A DNA stretch of 49,391 nucleotides from an uncultured Lachnospiraceae bacterium (GCA_900316395.1 ONCT01000009.1:1-49391); one strand, 5' to 3'; positions 25,621-35,096 are shown, numbered from the stretch's first letter. The notes: generated by a model not told the origin, from the sequence alone. Numbers and translations are program-made.

Positions 25621-26631
25621 ATGAATTATTCAAAAGATGAGCAGGAAAGGATTATGAAAATGTCACCGGAGGAGTGGCAGGAATTCAAGAATGCAAGTGA
25701 CCAGTTTGAACAAGATAGCGAAGAATATATTCAGTTAAAGCTTAAGCTTGAAGCTGAAAGAGCCAAGTACATAGAAGAGAGTCAGAAATTAGACAAGGAA
25801 GTTGCGGATCATTTTCATAAAGAAAATCTTGCTGAATATGAGAGATTACAAAACGAATTTATTCAAAAGGAAAAAGAGGAGTATCTAAGGAAGCTACAAT
25901 ATGCAAGTAATAATGACGGGGTCAAGAAAAAATCTTATGTCAAATATATTATAATTGGCGTAATTGTAATAGTTTTAGTAATAATAATAACAGCAATAGT
26001 TGTATCTAATCAGAAGGATGATGCTACACATTTTACAAGAGAAGAGATGGTGGCAATGCAAAATGAAGCTCAAGGGGTAAGTGAAGGCCATTACGATAAA
26101 GATACTAATATCTTTATTCAGGACTCTGAGACAAGCGAGATGACGGCACAGGATTTGAAGCTTTATAACGATAGTAGGATTAAGCTATTTTATGAGCATC
26201 ATTCCATAGGTATTATGAATTATTCAAGAAACATTGATATGTCCTTGTTCACGCAGAAGAATACCAAGGACGGTTTTGTTCAACTAGAGCCGAAGCGTAC
26301 AGAATATTATCAGATAAAGCTTTATAGTGATACTAACAAGGACAATAGAACAATAAGAAGCTTTGTAATTGATTATGATAATCTTCGTTATCTTAATGAT
26401 AACAACGTATATTGTATGTTCGAGGATTATATTATCAATAGAAGCACCACATATAATGATGTTAAGAACTATTTCTCAAATAAGACAAATGATATTAGAG
26501 AATATGTGGATTCCAAAAAACATGCTGAGATTAATATAGATAATATTAAGATTATTATTGACAGCTTTGAGGATGAGAAGATTAAGCCTGTTGGTACAGT
26601 GGATAAGATAACTGTGGAGGTTGCAAAATGA
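25621..26631 (+). CDS. Single-helix membrane protein with cytoplasmic coiled coil (C)
   Basis: A 336-residue bitopic protein. The first 100 residues are charged and heptad-like (about 20-95), which suggests a cytoplasmic coiled coil. One membrane helix follows at 108-129, then an extracytoplasmic domain. Within it, Tyr264, Ile272, Ser275, Thr277, Tyr278 and Val281 match proteins A and B with identical spacing, and the closing GTVDKITVEV parallels the end of B. It is 18 bases after B, and its last four bases overlap the next start (ATGA). No catalytic motif is seen. The form is that of a signal-transmitting or scaffold protein, but this is inference. Confidence 0.72.
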   Translation: MNYSKDEQERIMKMSPEEWQEFKNASDQFEQDSEEYIQLKLKLEAERAKYIEESQKLDKEVADHFHKENLAEYERLQNEFIQKEKEEYLRKLQYASNNDGVKKKSYVKYIIIGVIVIVLVIIITAIVVSNQKDDATHFTREEMVAMQNEAQGVSEGHYDKDTNIFIQDSETSEMTAQDLKLYNDSRIKLFYEHHSIGIMNYSRNIDMSLFTQKNTKDGFVQLEPKRTEYYQIKLYSDTNKDNRTIRSFVIDYDNLRYLNDNNVYCMFEDYIINRSTTYNDVKNYFSNKTNDIREYVDSKKHAEINIDNIKIIIDSFEDEKIKPVGTVDKITVEVAK

Positions 26632-27323
26632 GAAAAATATGTGCTAGTTTGATTATTGGAGTTCTACTTATTGGTTCCTTAACAGGATGTGCCTGTGGAA
26701 GAGCTTCACAGATTGTGGGAACATGGAATGAGGTTCAGGATTACTCGCAGGTAAATTCTGAGCCGGCTACTAAGGTTTGTGGAATCTGGATAGAAGATAT
26801 ACCTGAATCACAAAATCGTGATGTATTATATCTAAGAGGTGATAAGTATAATACTCAAATTTATGGTGGCTATGATGGCGGTAGCTGGATTATAGATGAA
26901 AACGACCCTGATATAATCATTTATAATAAGTATCCTATTGCTGGTGAAGGTGTACCCCTTAGTGATATGACAAGATATAAGTATCATCCTGAGAATGATA
27001 CTATAACTAATATTGTTGATGATTCCTTCGATGAAGTAAGGTATGTAAGGATGAATCCTGTTAAGATGGTTCTTAATAGTGATAATAGGGGAACCTATGG
27101 TGATAGAGAAGCAAAATGGGAATTTGATGAAAGCCATAATAGCTTGAAGGTTAAGATAAAAAGACCAGATACAAATAAGGACTATGATGGCACGGAGTGG
27201 ATAGTATATGATACATGCCATTTCTACTACGATCAAGACAAACAGCGTCTTTGCAGAAGTTATATGGATGGTTCTATGTTCGATATGAGCAGATATATGG
27301 AGAAGGAAATTCCTGCAAAATAG
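26628..27323 (+). CDS. Lipoprotein of the unknown four-gene cluster (D)
   Basis: A 231-residue lipoprotein with a signal peptide and lipobox SLTGC (lipidated Cys21). As in lipoprotein A, the first mature residues are Cys-Ala-Cys. The mature part begins QIVGTWNEVQ, a lipocalin-like GTW opening, and continues as short beta strands such as GGSWIIDENDPDIIIYN and EVRYVRMNP. It may form a small barrel that binds a ligand at the cell surface. It overlaps gene C by ATGA, so the two are translationally coupled. It lacks the Y-I-Y motif shared by A-C. No named family is claimed. Confidence 0.72.
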   Translation: MRKICASLIIGVLLIGSLTGCACGRASQIVGTWNEVQDYSQVNSEPATKVCGIWIEDIPESQNRDVLYLRGDKYNTQIYGGYDGGSWIIDENDPDIIIYNKYPIAGEGVPLSDMTRYKYHPENDTITNIVDDSFDEVRYVRMNPVKMVLNSDNRGTYGDREAKWEFDESHNSLKVKIKRPDTNKDYDGTEWIVYDTCHFYYDQDKQRLCRSYMDGSMFDMSRYMEKEIPAK

Positions 27324-27337
27324 TATAAAATAAGGCA

Positions 27338-27366
27338 TTGACATATATTTTTCATTATGTTATATT
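27338..27366 (+). promoter_or_regulatory. Promoter of infC-rpmI-rplT
   Basis: TTGACA (27338-27343) and TATATT (27361-27366) with 17-base spacing. Transcription would start near 27373 and run through the attenuator leader. Confidence 0.8.
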
Positions 27367-27372
27367 ATTTTC

Positions 27373-27494
27373 GTTGCAAAAATAAAGAAGAGTATCCACT
27401 CTCACCTAGGCGCAATTGGGCGACTTAGTGTTAATATTTCAACTATTTTTTGTTTTTGTTGATATAAGTGGATAGTCTGTCTATCCACTTTTTT
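27373..27494 (+). ncRNA. L20-type leader with attenuator before infC
   Basis: The terminator stem AAGTGGATAG/CTATCCACTT (27466-27475 and 27481-27490) with a T run ends the leader. An earlier TATCCACT (27393-27400) can pair with the same AGTGGATA (27467-27474) and so act as the antiterminator arm. Between them another hairpin lies near 27402-27430. In other Firmicutes the L20 protein binds such a leader to restrain its own operon. Confidence 0.75.
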
Positions 27495-27516
27495 CAATTT
27501 ATGGAGGTATGGAACC

Positions 27517-28023
27517 ATTAGCGATTTACAGATTAATGAACAGATTAGAGACAAAGAGATTCGACTAATAGGTGATGATGGAGAGCAGCTTGGAATTATG
27601 TCATCTAAGGAAGCTATGAAGCTTGCTGATGATGCAGGGCTTGATCTTGTTAAGATTGCGCCTAAGGCTAAGCCACCTGTATGTAAGATTGTTGATTATG
27701 GAAAATATCGTTACGAGCAGGCGCGCAAGGAAAAGGAAGCAAAGAAAAAGCAGAGAACTGTTGAAATCAAAGAAATTAGACTTTCACCTAATATTGAATC
27801 AAATGATTTGAATACTAAAATGAATGCGGCTAGAAAGTTCATTGCTAAGGGCAACAAGGTTAAGGTTACCTTAAGATTTCGTGGTCGTGAGATGGCACAC
27901 ATGCATGATAGCAAGCATATACTTGATGATTTTGCAGAGAGTATGTCTGATGTTGCTGTAGTGGAGAAAGAACCTAAGCAGGAAGGTAGATCTATTAGCT
28001 TGGTTCTTGCAGAAAAAAGATAG
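27517..28023 (+). CDS. infC: Translation initiation factor IF-3, AUU start
   Basis: A 168-residue IF-3 if started at ATT 27517 (then [16 protein letters not shown]). No ATG, GTG or TTG in this frame lies near the ribosome site GGAGG at 27503-27507; the first in-frame ATG (27598) would remove 27 conserved N-terminal residues. AUU starts are known for infC and let IF-3 limit its own synthesis by rejecting non-standard starts. The N-domain ([28 protein letters not shown]) and C-domain (FRGREMAHM) are intact. IF-3 checks the start codon on the 30S subunit. It heads the infC-rpmI-rplT operon. Confidence 0.95.
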   Translation: MSDLQINEQIRDKEIRLIGDDGEQLGIMSSKEAMKLADDAGLDLVKIAPKAKPPVCKIVDYGKYRYEQARKEKEAKKKQRTVEIKEIRLSPNIESNDLNTKMNAARKFIAKGNKVKVTLRFRGREMAHMHDSKHILDDFAESMSDVAVVEKEPKQEGRSISLVLAEKR

Positions 28024-28046
28024 ATTATTTTAAGGAGGAAATAAAA

Positions 28047-28244
28047 ATGCCAAAGATTAAGACAAATAGAGCAGCTGCAAAGCGCTTTAAGAAGACAGGG
28101 ACAGGTAAGCTTAAGAGAAATAAGGCTTATAAGTCACATATCTTAACAAAGAAGACAACTAAGAGAAAGAGAAATCTTCGTCAATCAGCTATTACTGATT
28201 CGACAAATGAGAAGAATATGAAGAAGGTATTACCATACCTATAA
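28047..28244 (+). CDS. rpmI: 50S ribosomal protein L35
   Basis: A 65-residue, very basic protein with the L35 signature [20 protein letters not shown] and a closing KKVLPY segment. L35 packs inside the large subunit near 23S rRNA helices. The AAGGAGG site before ATG 28047 and the 23-base gap after infC are typical of the conserved infC-rpmI-rplT operon. Length is normal. Confidence 0.97.
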   Translation: MPKIKTNRAAAKRFKKTGTGKLKRNKAYKSHILTKKTTKRKRNLRQSAITDSTNEKNMKKVLPYL

Positions 28245-28298
28245 GATATGTTGCCATATTAAATAAAGGTAGCATTTAAGATAAGGAGGATTAGATTA

Positions 28299-28655
28299 AT
28301 GGCTAGAGTTAAAGGTGGCTATAATGCCAAGAGTAAACATAATAAAGTATTAAAGATGGCTAAGGGCTATAGAGGAGCAAGATCTAAGCAATATCGTGTT
28401 GCTAAGCAATCAGTAATGAGAGCACTTGCTACTTCATATGCAGGTCGTAAGCAGAGAAAGCGTCAGATGAGACAGCTTTGGATTGCAAGAATTAACGCAG
28501 CTGCAAGACTTAATGGTCTTAGCTACTCAAAGTTCATGCATGGACTTAAGCTTGCTGGAGTTGAGATGAATCGTAAGATGTTAGCTGAACTCGCAGTTAA
28601 TGATGCTGAAGGTTTTGCATCTCTTGTTGAGCTTGCAAAGTCTAAGGTTGCATAG
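28299..28655 (+). CDS. rplT: 50S ribosomal protein L20
   Basis: A 118-residue L20, essential for early 50S assembly and, in related bacteria, the repressor that binds the infC leader. The N-terminal arm is basic ([20 protein letters not shown]), followed by [20 protein letters not shown], and the C-domain has [20 protein letters not shown]. Ribosome site AAGGAGG precedes ATG 28299. A 13-bp terminator follows at 28690, closing the operon. Together with the leader at 27373 this completes the expected feedback circuit. Confidence 0.97.
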   Translation: MARVKGGYNAKSKHNKVLKMAKGYRGARSKQYRVAKQSVMRALATSYAGRKQRKRQMRQLWIARINAAARLNGLSYSKFMHGLKLAGVEMNRKMLAELAVNDAEGFASLVELAKSKVA

Positions 28656-28689
28656 GCTTAACAATATAATTATTAGAGAATATAATATG

Positions 28690-28738
28690 ACTCTTTGGAA
28701 ACTGCGCTTTGGTGATTTGTTTTCAAAGAGTTATTTTT
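28690..28738 (+). terminator. Terminator of infC-rpmI-rplT
   Basis: A 13-bp stem (28690-28702 ACTCTTTGGAAAC with 28719-28731, one G-T pair) and a 16-base loop are followed by TATTTTTA. Confidence 0.85.
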
Positions 28739-28769
28739 ATATATGAACAAAATTCTAATTAAAAAGTAT

Positions 28770-28798
28770 TTGGAAATTCTTGTGATTTATTATACAAT
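28770..28798 (+). promoter_or_regulatory. Probable promoter of galE
   Basis: TTGGAA (28770-28775) and TACAAT (28793-28798) with 17-base spacing, 36 bases before the galE start. Confidence 0.5.
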
Positions 28799-28834
28799 AA
28801 TCTTGTATGAATTATATTTTAGGGGGTATTAATT

Positions 28835-29851
28835 ATGGCTATTTTAGTTACAGGCGGAACAGGATATATAGGAAGTCATACTGTTGTTGAATTACAGAAT
28901 AATGGATATGATGTTGTGGTATTAGATAATTTGTCTAATTCTAGTGTTAAATCACTTGATAGAGTTAAGGCTATAACAGGTAAGGATGTCAAATTCTATG
29001 AAGGCGACATTAGAGATAGGAAGATATTAGAGAAGATATTCGACAATGAGACAATTGACTCTTGTATACATTTTGCAGGTCTTAAGGCCGTTGGTGAATC
29101 TGTAGAAAAGCCATGGGAATATTATGATAATAATATTACAGGAACACTTACTCTTGTAGATGAGATGAGAAAGCATGGCGTTAAGAATATTATCTTCTCA
29201 AGCTCTGCAACAGTATACGGTGATCCTGCACAGATACCAATTACAGAGGAATGCCCTAAGGGACAGTGTACTAATCCTTATGGATGGACTAAGTCAATGC
29301 TTGAGCAGATTCTCTCTGATATGCAGAAGGCTGATAATGAGTGGAATGTTGTATTGCTTCGTTACTTTAATCCTATTGGAGCTCATCAGTCAGGAACAAT
29401 GGGTGAGAATCCTAACGGTATCCCTAACAATTTGATGCCTTATATTACTCAGGTTGCAGTTGGCAAGAGAGAAGAGCTTGGTGTATTCGGTAATGATTAT
29501 GATACTCCTGACGGAACTGGTGTTAGAGATTACATCCATGTTGTTGATCTTGCCGATGGTCATGTTAAGGCTCTTAAGAAGATAGAAGAGAATGCAGGTC
29601 TTTGCATATATAATCTTGGAACAGGTACTGGCTATTCAGTTCTTGATATTGTTAAGAACTTTGAAGAAGCTAATGATCTTAAGATTCCATATTCTATAAA
29701 GCCACGTCGAGCTGGCGATATTGCTACTTGTTATGCGGATCCAACTAAGGCTAAGAAGGAGCTTGGCTGGGAAGCAAAGTATGGAATTAAGGAAATGTGT
29801 GCCGATTCTTGGAGATGGCAGAAGAACAATCCTAACGGTTACGAGGATTAA
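28835..29851 (+). CDS. galE: UDP-glucose 4-epimerase
   Basis: A 338-residue short-chain dehydrogenase/epimerase that interconverts UDP-glucose and UDP-galactose with tightly bound NAD. The NAD motif GGTGYIGSH is at residues 7-15, the catalytic Ser-Thr region at [11 protein letters not shown], and the Tyr-x3-Lys at YGWTKSM. The C-terminal substrate region includes [18 protein letters not shown] and [15 protein letters not shown]. It stands alone between the rplT terminator and the tRNA-Glu promoter, with its own GGGGG ribosome site. It could supply UDP-galactose for surface polysaccharide or serve galactose use. An epimerase acting on N-acetyl sugars is not excluded. Confidence 0.95.
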   Translation: MAILVTGGTGYIGSHTVVELQNNGYDVVVLDNLSNSSVKSLDRVKAITGKDVKFYEGDIRDRKILEKIFDNETIDSCIHFAGLKAVGESVEKPWEYYDNNITGTLTLVDEMRKHGVKNIIFSSSATVYGDPAQIPITEECPKGQCTNPYGWTKSMLEQILSDMQKADNEWNVVLLRYFNPIGAHQSGTMGENPNGIPNNLMPYITQVAVGKREELGVFGNDYDTPDGTGVRDYIHVVDLADGHVKALKKIEENAGLCIYNLGTGTGYSVLDIVKNFEEANDLKIPYSIKPRRAGDIATCYADPTKAKKELGWEAKYGIKEMCADSWRWQKNNPNGYED

Positions 29852-29874
29852 AGTAGAAAATCTTCAAAAAACAC

Positions 29875-29903
29875 TTGCATTTCGAGCCATATTAGTATAT
29901 TAT
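29875..29903 (+). promoter_or_regulatory. Promoter of tRNA-Glu
   Basis: TTGCAT (29875-29880) and TATTAT (29898-29903) are separated by 17 bases. TATACT overlaps at 29901. It lies 24 bases before the tRNA. Confidence 0.6.
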
Positions 29904-29927
29904 ACTATTTGTTGTGAATGCAACTAA

Positions 29928-29999
29928 GGTTCGTTGGTCAAGTGGTTAAGACGCTGCCCTCTCACGGCAGAATCAGGGGTTCGACTCCCCTACGAACTG
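29928..29999 (+). tRNA. tRNA-Glu, anticodon CTC
   Basis: A 72-base cloverleaf. The acceptor stem GGTTCGT pairs with ACGAACT (29992-29998), and the discriminator is G 29999. The anticodon stem CTGCC/GGCAG encloses loop CTCTCAC, so the anticodon is CTC, reading GAG. The T arm is GGGGTTCGACTCCCC. CCA is not encoded. A single tRNA with its own promoter and a hairpin after it. Confidence 0.93.
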
Positions 30000-30019
30000 G
30001 TTACATAATGTTTTTACGT

Positions 30020-30049
30020 AATGAAGAGCAAGGAAACTTGCTCTTCATT
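30020..30049 (+). terminator. Hairpin after tRNA-Glu
   Basis: A 13-bp perfect stem (30020-30032 with 30037-30049) closed by the GAAA tetraloop. The tail is T-rich but interrupted by A. Confidence 0.75.
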
Positions 30050-30084
30050 ATTTATATATATTCTTTTAATAAAGGTGGTGGCGT

Positions 30085-30549
30085 ATGTCTAGAAGGGAAA
30101 TATACGAAGAAAAGACAGAAAAACTTATACTCCCCATACTTGATGAATTGAATTTTGAACTTGTTGATGTTGAATTTGTCAAGGAAGGAAAGGAATACTA
30201 TCTTAGAGCTTATATTGATAAACCAGGTGGTATTACAATTGATGATTGTGTGGATGTATCAAGGAAGATGAATGAGCTTCTTGATGAACATGATTATATT
30301 GATGAACAATATATATTCGAGGTTAGTTCACCAGGACTGGGAAGACCGCTTAAGAAGGATAAGGACTTCGATAGAAGTATTGGAAAACAAATTGAAGTCC
30401 ACACATTTGCTAAAGTTGGTAATAGTAAGGAATTCGAAGGTGAGTTATTATCACATGACAAAGAATCCTTTACTGTTCTAATAGATGAAGAAGAAATAGT
30501 ATTTGACAAGAAAAATGTTTCACTAGTAAGATTAGCGTTTGATTTTTAA
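30085..30549 (+). CDS. rimP: Ribosome maturation factor RimP
   Basis: A 154-residue protein needed for 30S maturation. The N-domain shows LDELNFELVDVEFVKEGKEY and LRAYIDKPGGITIDDCVDVS. The C-domain starts at YIFEVSSPGLGRPLKKDKDF, the strongest family motif. It is the first gene of the rimP-nusA-infB operon. The start ATG 30085 follows AAAGGTGGTGG. Length and motifs are normal. Confidence 0.96.
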   Translation: MSRREIYEEKTEKLILPILDELNFELVDVEFVKEGKEYYLRAYIDKPGGITIDDCVDVSRKMNELLDEHDYIDEQYIFEVSSPGLGRPLKKDKDFDRSIGKQIEVHTFAKVGNSKEFEGELLSHDKESFTVLIDEEEIVFDKKNVSLVRLAFDF

Positions 30550-30567
30550 TTAAGTAGGAGGAATATT

Positions 30568-31791
30568 ATGGACGTTAAGGTTTTCATGGAAGCGTTAGAA
30601 GGATTAGAAGAAAAGGGTATCACTAAAGAGGTTGTATTTGATGCTTTAGAAGAAGCTTTATTTACAGCTTGTAAGCAGCATTACGGTACCAAGGATAATT
30701 TTACTGTATTTATCGACAGAGATAAGATTGAATGTAGAATTATTCAGTCAAGAGAAGTTGTTGAGAAGGTTGAAAATGAAGTTGAACAGATTTCTCTTGA
30801 GGATGCAAAAAAGATTGATAAGGTATTCAAGGTAGGAGATACTGTTAATACAGAAATTGACACAAAGGAATTCTCCCGCGTTGCCGCACAAGGTGCAAAG
30901 GGTACTATAACTCAGAAGATTCGTGAAGTTGAGAAGAAGAATATCTACAACGAATATAGTGAGCTTAATAATACTGTTGTAACAGGTATTGTTCAGAGAT
31001 TTATGGGCAAGACAATTTGTGTTAATCTTGGTAAGGTTGATGCGTATTTGCCAGAAAAGGAACAGGTAAGAGGCGAGCATTACAGACAATCAGACAGAAT
31101 TAAGGTATTTATTGTTAAGGTTGATGATAATAACAATAGAAATGTAAGAGTTAATGTATCAAGAACACATCCTAATCTTGTAAAGGGATTATTTAAGGAA
31201 GAAGTTACTGAAATTAACGATGGCATAGTTGAGATTAAGAATGTAGCCAGGGAAGCAGGTAGCAGAACTAAGATTTCTGTATATTCTAGTGATGAAAATG
31301 TTGATCCTGTAGGCGCTTGTGTTGGTGTTAACGGAACTCGTGTTAATGCTATTGTTGATGAGTTGAATGGTGAGAAGATTGATATTATAAAATGGAGTGA
31401 GAACCCAGCTCAATTAATTGAGAATGCCCTTAGTCCTGCTAAGGTAATAGGTGTTATCGCCGATGAAGATGAGAAGACAGCACAGGTTATTGTTCCTGAT
31501 TATCAGTTGTCCCTTGCAATTGGTAAATCTGGACAAAATGCTAGGCTTGCTGCCAGACTTACAAATTATAAGATTGATATTAAGAGCGAGACTCAGGCTA
31601 GAGAGTCTGGAGAGTTTGATGAGTATTTCGTTGAAGGTGATGATGATTACTATTATGATGAAAACGACGAATACTATGATGATGAAGAGTATTATTATGA
31701 AGAAGACTATAATGATAGCGATGAAGAACTTGATGATACAGAAGAGTCAACTGATGTAGATAATACAGAGGATGGTTCTGATGAGGAATAA
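30568..31791 (+). CDS. nusA: Transcription termination/antitermination factor NusA
   Basis: A 407-residue NusA. The N-terminal polymerase-binding domain (about 1-125) is followed by an S1 domain (VTGIVQRFMGKTICVNLGKV), KH1 (GACVGVNGTRVNAIVDELNG) and KH2 (LAIGKSGQNARLAARLTNYK). The last 55 residues are an extreme acidic tail of Asp, Glu and Tyr where proteobacterial NusA has helical repeats. NusA pauses and terminates transcription and links RNA polymerase to the ribosome. The final 11 bases overlap the next gene, so translation is coupled. The gene normally found next, ylxR, is absent here. Confidence 0.96.
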   Translation: MDVKVFMEALEGLEEKGITKEVVFDALEEALFTACKQHYGTKDNFTVFIDRDKIECRIIQSREVVEKVENEVEQISLEDAKKIDKVFKVGDTVNTEIDTKEFSRVAAQGAKGTITQKIREVEKKNIYNEYSELNNTVVTGIVQRFMGKTICVNLGKVDAYLPEKEQVRGEHYRQSDRIKVFIVKVDDNNNRNVRVNVSRTHPNLVKGLFKEEVTEINDGIVEIKNVAREAGSRTKISVYSSDENVDPVGACVGVNGTRVNAIVDELNGEKIDIIKWSENPAQLIENALSPAKVIGVIADEDEKTAQVIVPDYQLSLAIGKSGQNARLAARLTNYKIDIKSETQARESGEFDEYFVEGDDDYYYDENDEYYDDEEYYYEEDYNDSDEELDDTEESTDVDNTEDGSDEE

Positions 31792-32092
31792 GGCTTTATC
31801 GTTAATCGGTCTTGCCAGTAGAGCAAGAAAGGTTAGTAGCGGAGAGTTTCCTGTTGAGAAAGCTATTAAGTCTTACAACGCATTTTTGGTGATTATTGCT
31901 GAGGATGCTTCAGATAATACTAAGAAGAAATTTAGTGATATGTGTAGTTATTACGAAACTCCGATTATTTTTTACAGTTCAAAGGATGAACTTGGACATA
32001 GTATTGGTAAGGAATACAGAGCTTCGCTTGCAATATTAGACGAGAATTTTGCTGCAGGAATCATGGAGAAGATTGATTCTCTAAGCAAGTAA
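31781..32092 (+). CDS. L7Ae-family RNA-binding protein (YlxQ type)
   Basis: A 103-residue L7Ae/L30e-fold protein in the slot of B. subtilis ylxQ between nusA and infB. It starts [20 protein letters not shown], the usual opening, with ATG 31781 inside the end of nusA; another ATG nine bases earlier is possible. Family members bind kink-turn RNA. The basic helix and the alternating strands ([13 protein letters not shown]) fit the fold. No ribosome site is clear, because translation probably re-initiates after nusA. Function in Clostridia is not established beyond RNA binding. Confidence 0.85.
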   Translation: MRNKALSLIGLASRARKVSSGEFPVEKAIKSYNAFLVIIAEDASDNTKKKFSDMCSYYETPIIFYSSKDELGHSIGKEYRASLAILDENFAAGIMEKIDSLSK

Positions 32093-32105
32093 TGGAGGTA
32101 AGTGT

Positions 32106-34718
32106 ATGGCAAAAATTAGAGTATATGAATTGGCAAAAGAATTAGAGGTAGAATCTAAGGCTATTATTGAGTTATTAGCCAAAGATAATATAGAAGTGAA
32201 AAGTCAAAGTGGTCTTGAAGAAGATATATCTAATAAGGTTAGAAGTGCTTTGGGCAAAAAAGCTGAAAAGGCTGTAAAAGCAGCTGAAAACAAACCTAAG
32301 GAAGAGCCTAAGAAAGAAAACAATAAAGAGGCCGCTTCTAAGAAGCAAGAGCCAAAGAAGGTACGCCCAAAGGCGCAGGGTAAAGAAGGTTCAGAAGAGT
32401 CTAAGAAGAATGGAACTGAAGCGCCTAAGAAAAAGAAAAAGACTGTTGTCTTTAATCTTGGTAATTCCAGCTCAGGAAACAGACGCCCTAGAAATGATGG
32501 AAGACGCCCTCATGGACAAGGCCCTAGAAATGAAGTAAGAAGAGGACCTATTAGAGTTAGAGAGGGAGTAGAGGCTCCATCTGTAATTAGAGCGCGTAAA
32601 GAGGCTGAAGAGGCAAAGAGATTAGAAAGAGAAAACGCTAATAATACTTCTAATGAAGAGAGAAAGCCTCAAAATAGGCCAGAGCATAAGGCAGCTAAAA
32701 GTGAAAACAAGTCCAAAAGACCAGCTCGCCCTGAGAGACCTAATATATTCAAAGACAATAATTCTTCTAATAATAGAGGAAATAATGCAGGAGCACCTGA
32801 GTCTTCTAAGCCTAATTCAAGAAGAGGTGGAAAACCAGGTAAGAGAAATGGTGGTCGTGACAACGACAGATTAGGCAGAAAAGAAGAAAATTATCGTAAT
32901 CTTGAGAAAAATGGTGGTGTAAAGCCTAAGAAACCACAAAAGAAGACATATGAAAAGACTGATGAGATTAGGTCAGTTGCAATTCCTGAGAGACTTACAA
33001 TCAGAGATTTTGCTGACAGAATCAAGGTTCCTGCTTCTGATATTATCAAGAAGCTATTTATGAAGAATATACTAGTTACTGTTAATCATGATATTGAGTA
33101 TGATACAGCTGAAGAAATCGCATTAGAATATAATGTAATTACTGAGGTTGAAGAGAAGGTAGATGTTATCGCAGAGCTTCTTAAGGAGACAGAGGAGGAT
33201 CCAAAGACACTTAAGGCTCGTCCACCAGTTGTCTGCGTTATGGGTCACGTTGACCATGGTAAGACATCACTTCTTGATGCAATTAGAGATACGAAGGTAA
33301 CTGACAGAGAAGCTGGTGGTATTACACAGCATATTGGTGCTTACATGGTTCCTATTAATGGACAGAAGATTACTTTCTTAGATACTCCTGGTCATGAAGC
33401 ATTTACAGCAATGCGTATGAGAGGTGCAAGCTCTACTGATATTGCAATCCTTGTAGTTGCAGCTGATGACGGTGTTATGCCACAGACAGTAGAAGCTATT
33501 AACCATGCTAAGGCTGCAGATATTGAGATTATTGTAGCAATTAATAAGATTGATAAGCCTAATGCTAATATCGAGAGAGTTAAACAGGAATTGTCAGAAT
33601 ATGAATTGATTCCAGAGGATTGGGGCGGTTCAACTATATTCTGTCCTGTATCTGCTCATACTGGTGAAGGAATCGATAATCTATTAGAAATGATACTTCT
33701 TACATCAGAGGTTCTTGAACTTAAGGCTAATCCTAAGAGAAATGCAAGAGGTCTCGTTATTGAGGCACAGCTTGATAAGGGTAGAGGTACAGTAGCAACT
33801 GTGCTTGTTCAGAAGGGAACACTTAAAGTAGGTGATCCTATTGCTGCAGGTTCCGCATTTGGTAAGGTTAGAGCCATGGTTGATGAAAATGGTCGAAGAC
33901 TTAAGAGTGCTGGCCCATCAACTCCTGTAGAGATTATTGGTTTATCAGAAGTTCCAAATGCTGGTGAGATTTTTATGGCAATGGATTCTGAGAAGGAAGC
34001 TCACAACTTTGCTAACACATTTGTTACAGAGAGTAAGAACAAGATGGTTGAGGATTCAAGAGTTAAGATGTCTCTTGATGATTTATTCTCACAGATTCAG
34101 GAAGGTAACCTTAAGGAGCTTAACCTTATTGTTAAAGCCGACGTACAAGGTTCCGTTGAAGCAGTTAAGCAATCTCTTGTTAAGCTAAGTAACGAAGAAG
34201 TTGTTGTTAAGGTTATTCATGGTGGTGTAGGTGCCATTAATGAGAGTGACGTTATCTTAGCATCTGCTAGTAATGCTATTATTATCGGATTTAATATTCG
34301 TCCTGATGCCATGGCTAAGGAAACTGCTGATAGAGAAGGCGTTGAGATTAAGCTATACAAGGTAATCTACAATGCTATTGAAGATGTGGAAGCAGCTATG
34401 AAAGGTATGCTTGATCCGGTATTCGAGGAACAGGTTATTGGTCATGCTGAGATTAGACAGATATTTAAGTCCTCAGATGTTGGTAATATCGCAGGTTCTT
34501 ATATCTTAGATGGTAGAATGGAAAGAGGCTGTAAGGTTAGAATTAATCGTGGCGATGACATGATATTTGAAGGAGACCTTGCGTCACTTAAGAGATTTAA
34601 GGATGATGTGAAGGAAGTTAAGGCAGGATATGAGTGTGGTCTTGTATTCGATGGCTTTAATGATATCAAGGAAGAGGATATTGTTGAGGCGTATATTATG
34701 GTTGAGGTACCTAGATAA
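32106..34718 (+). CDS. infB: Translation initiation factor IF-2
   Basis: An 870-residue GTPase that brings initiator tRNA to the ribosome. An N-terminal helical domain (1-52) leads into a long basic, low-complexity linker rich in Lys, Arg, Asn and Pro (about 55-285), then a second IF2-N domain ([20 protein letters not shown]). The G domain has G1 GHVDHGKT at 380-387, G3 DTPGHE and G4 NKID. Domains II, III and IV complete it, with [20 protein letters not shown] near the end. The linker length is variable among bacteria. It lies 13 bases after the L7Ae-like gene. Confidence 0.97.
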   Translation: MAKIRVYELAKELEVESKAIIELLAKDNIEVKSQSGLEEDISNKVRSALGKKAEKAVKAAENKPKEEPKKENNKEAASKKQEPKKVRPKAQGKEGSEESKKNGTEAPKKKKKTVVFNLGNSSSGNRRPRNDGRRPHGQGPRNEVRRGPIRVREGVEAPSVIRARKEAEEAKRLERENANNTSNEERKPQNRPEHKAAKSENKSKRPARPERPNIFKDNNSSNNRGNNAGAPESSKPNSRRGGKPGKRNGGRDNDRLGRKEENYRNLEKNGGVKPKKPQKKTYEKTDEIRSVAIPERLTIRDFADRIKVPASDIIKKLFMKNILVTVNHDIEYDTAEEIALEYNVITEVEEKVDVIAELLKETEEDPKTLKARPPVVCVMGHVDHGKTSLLDAIRDTKVTDREAGGITQHIGAYMVPINGQKITFLDTPGHEAFTAMRMRGASSTDIAILVVAADDGVMPQTVEAINHAKAADIEIIVAINKIDKPNANIERVKQELSEYELIPEDWGGSTIFCPVSAHTGEGIDNLLEMILLTSEVLELKANPKRNARGLVIEAQLDKGRGTVATVLVQKGTLKVGDPIAAGSAFGKVRAMVDENGRRLKSAGPSTPVEIIGLSEVPNAGEIFMAMDSEKEAHNFANTFVTESKNKMVEDSRVKMSLDDLFSQIQEGNLKELNLIVKADVQGSVEAVKQSLVKLSNEEVVVKVIHGGVGAINESDVILASASNAIIIGFNIRPDAMAKETADREGVEIKLYKVIYNAIEDVEAAMKGMLDPVFEEQVIGHAEIRQIFKSSDVGNIAGSYILDGRMERGCKVRINRGDDMIFEGDLASLKRFKDDVKEVKAGYECGLVFDGFNDIKEEDIVEAYIMVEVPR

Positions 34719-34730
34719 TAGAGGTTACAT

Positions 34731-35096
34731 ATGAAAAAAAGAAGCATAAAAAATACACGTATTAACGAAGAGGTTCTTCGTGAGCTTTCTAATATAATAA
34801 GAGGCGAGGTTAAGGATCCAAGGGTTAGTTCCCTTACATCAGTTGTTGCTGTTGAAGTAGCGCCTGATCTTAAGACTGCCAAAGCTTATATTAGTGTTCT
34901 TGGTGATGAAGAAGCACAGGCTAAGACATTAGAAGGCCTTAAGTCTTCTTCAGGATTTATTCGTCATAAGCTTGCGCAGAATGTTAATCTTCGTAATACA
35001 CCAGAGATAACATTTGTAATGGACCAGTCAATCGAGTATGGTGTTAGAATGAGTCATCTCATAGATGAGGTTAATAAGGAGAATTCTGATGATTGA
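34731..35096 (+). CDS. rbfA: Ribosome-binding factor A
   Basis: A 121-residue KH-fold factor that helps 16S rRNA 5' end maturation, especially in the cold. Family features are RINEEVLRELSNIIRGEVKD at the N-terminus, DPRVSSLTSVVAVEVAPDLK, and the C-terminal LRNTPEITFVMDQSIEYGVR. The end overlaps the next gene by 8 bases. It sits 12 bases after infB in the standard order. Confidence 0.95.
   Translation: MKKRSIKNTRINEEVLRELSNIIRGEVKDPRVSSLTSVVAVEVAPDLKTAKAYISVLGDEEAQAKTLEGLKSSSGFIRHKLAQNVNLRNTPEITFVMDQSIEYGVRMSHLIDEVNKENSDD

Noticed and set aside
27598..27600. ATG as the start of infC
   Set aside because: It would delete the conserved start of the N-domain; ATT 27517 sits correctly after GGAGG.
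29918..30151. Plus-strand frame across the tRNA-Glu
   Set aside because: It reads through the tRNA and its hairpin and has no ribosome site.
32669..32863. Minus-strand frame over the IF-2 linker
   Set aside because: It is low-complexity antisense of the Lys/Arg/Asn-rich linker.
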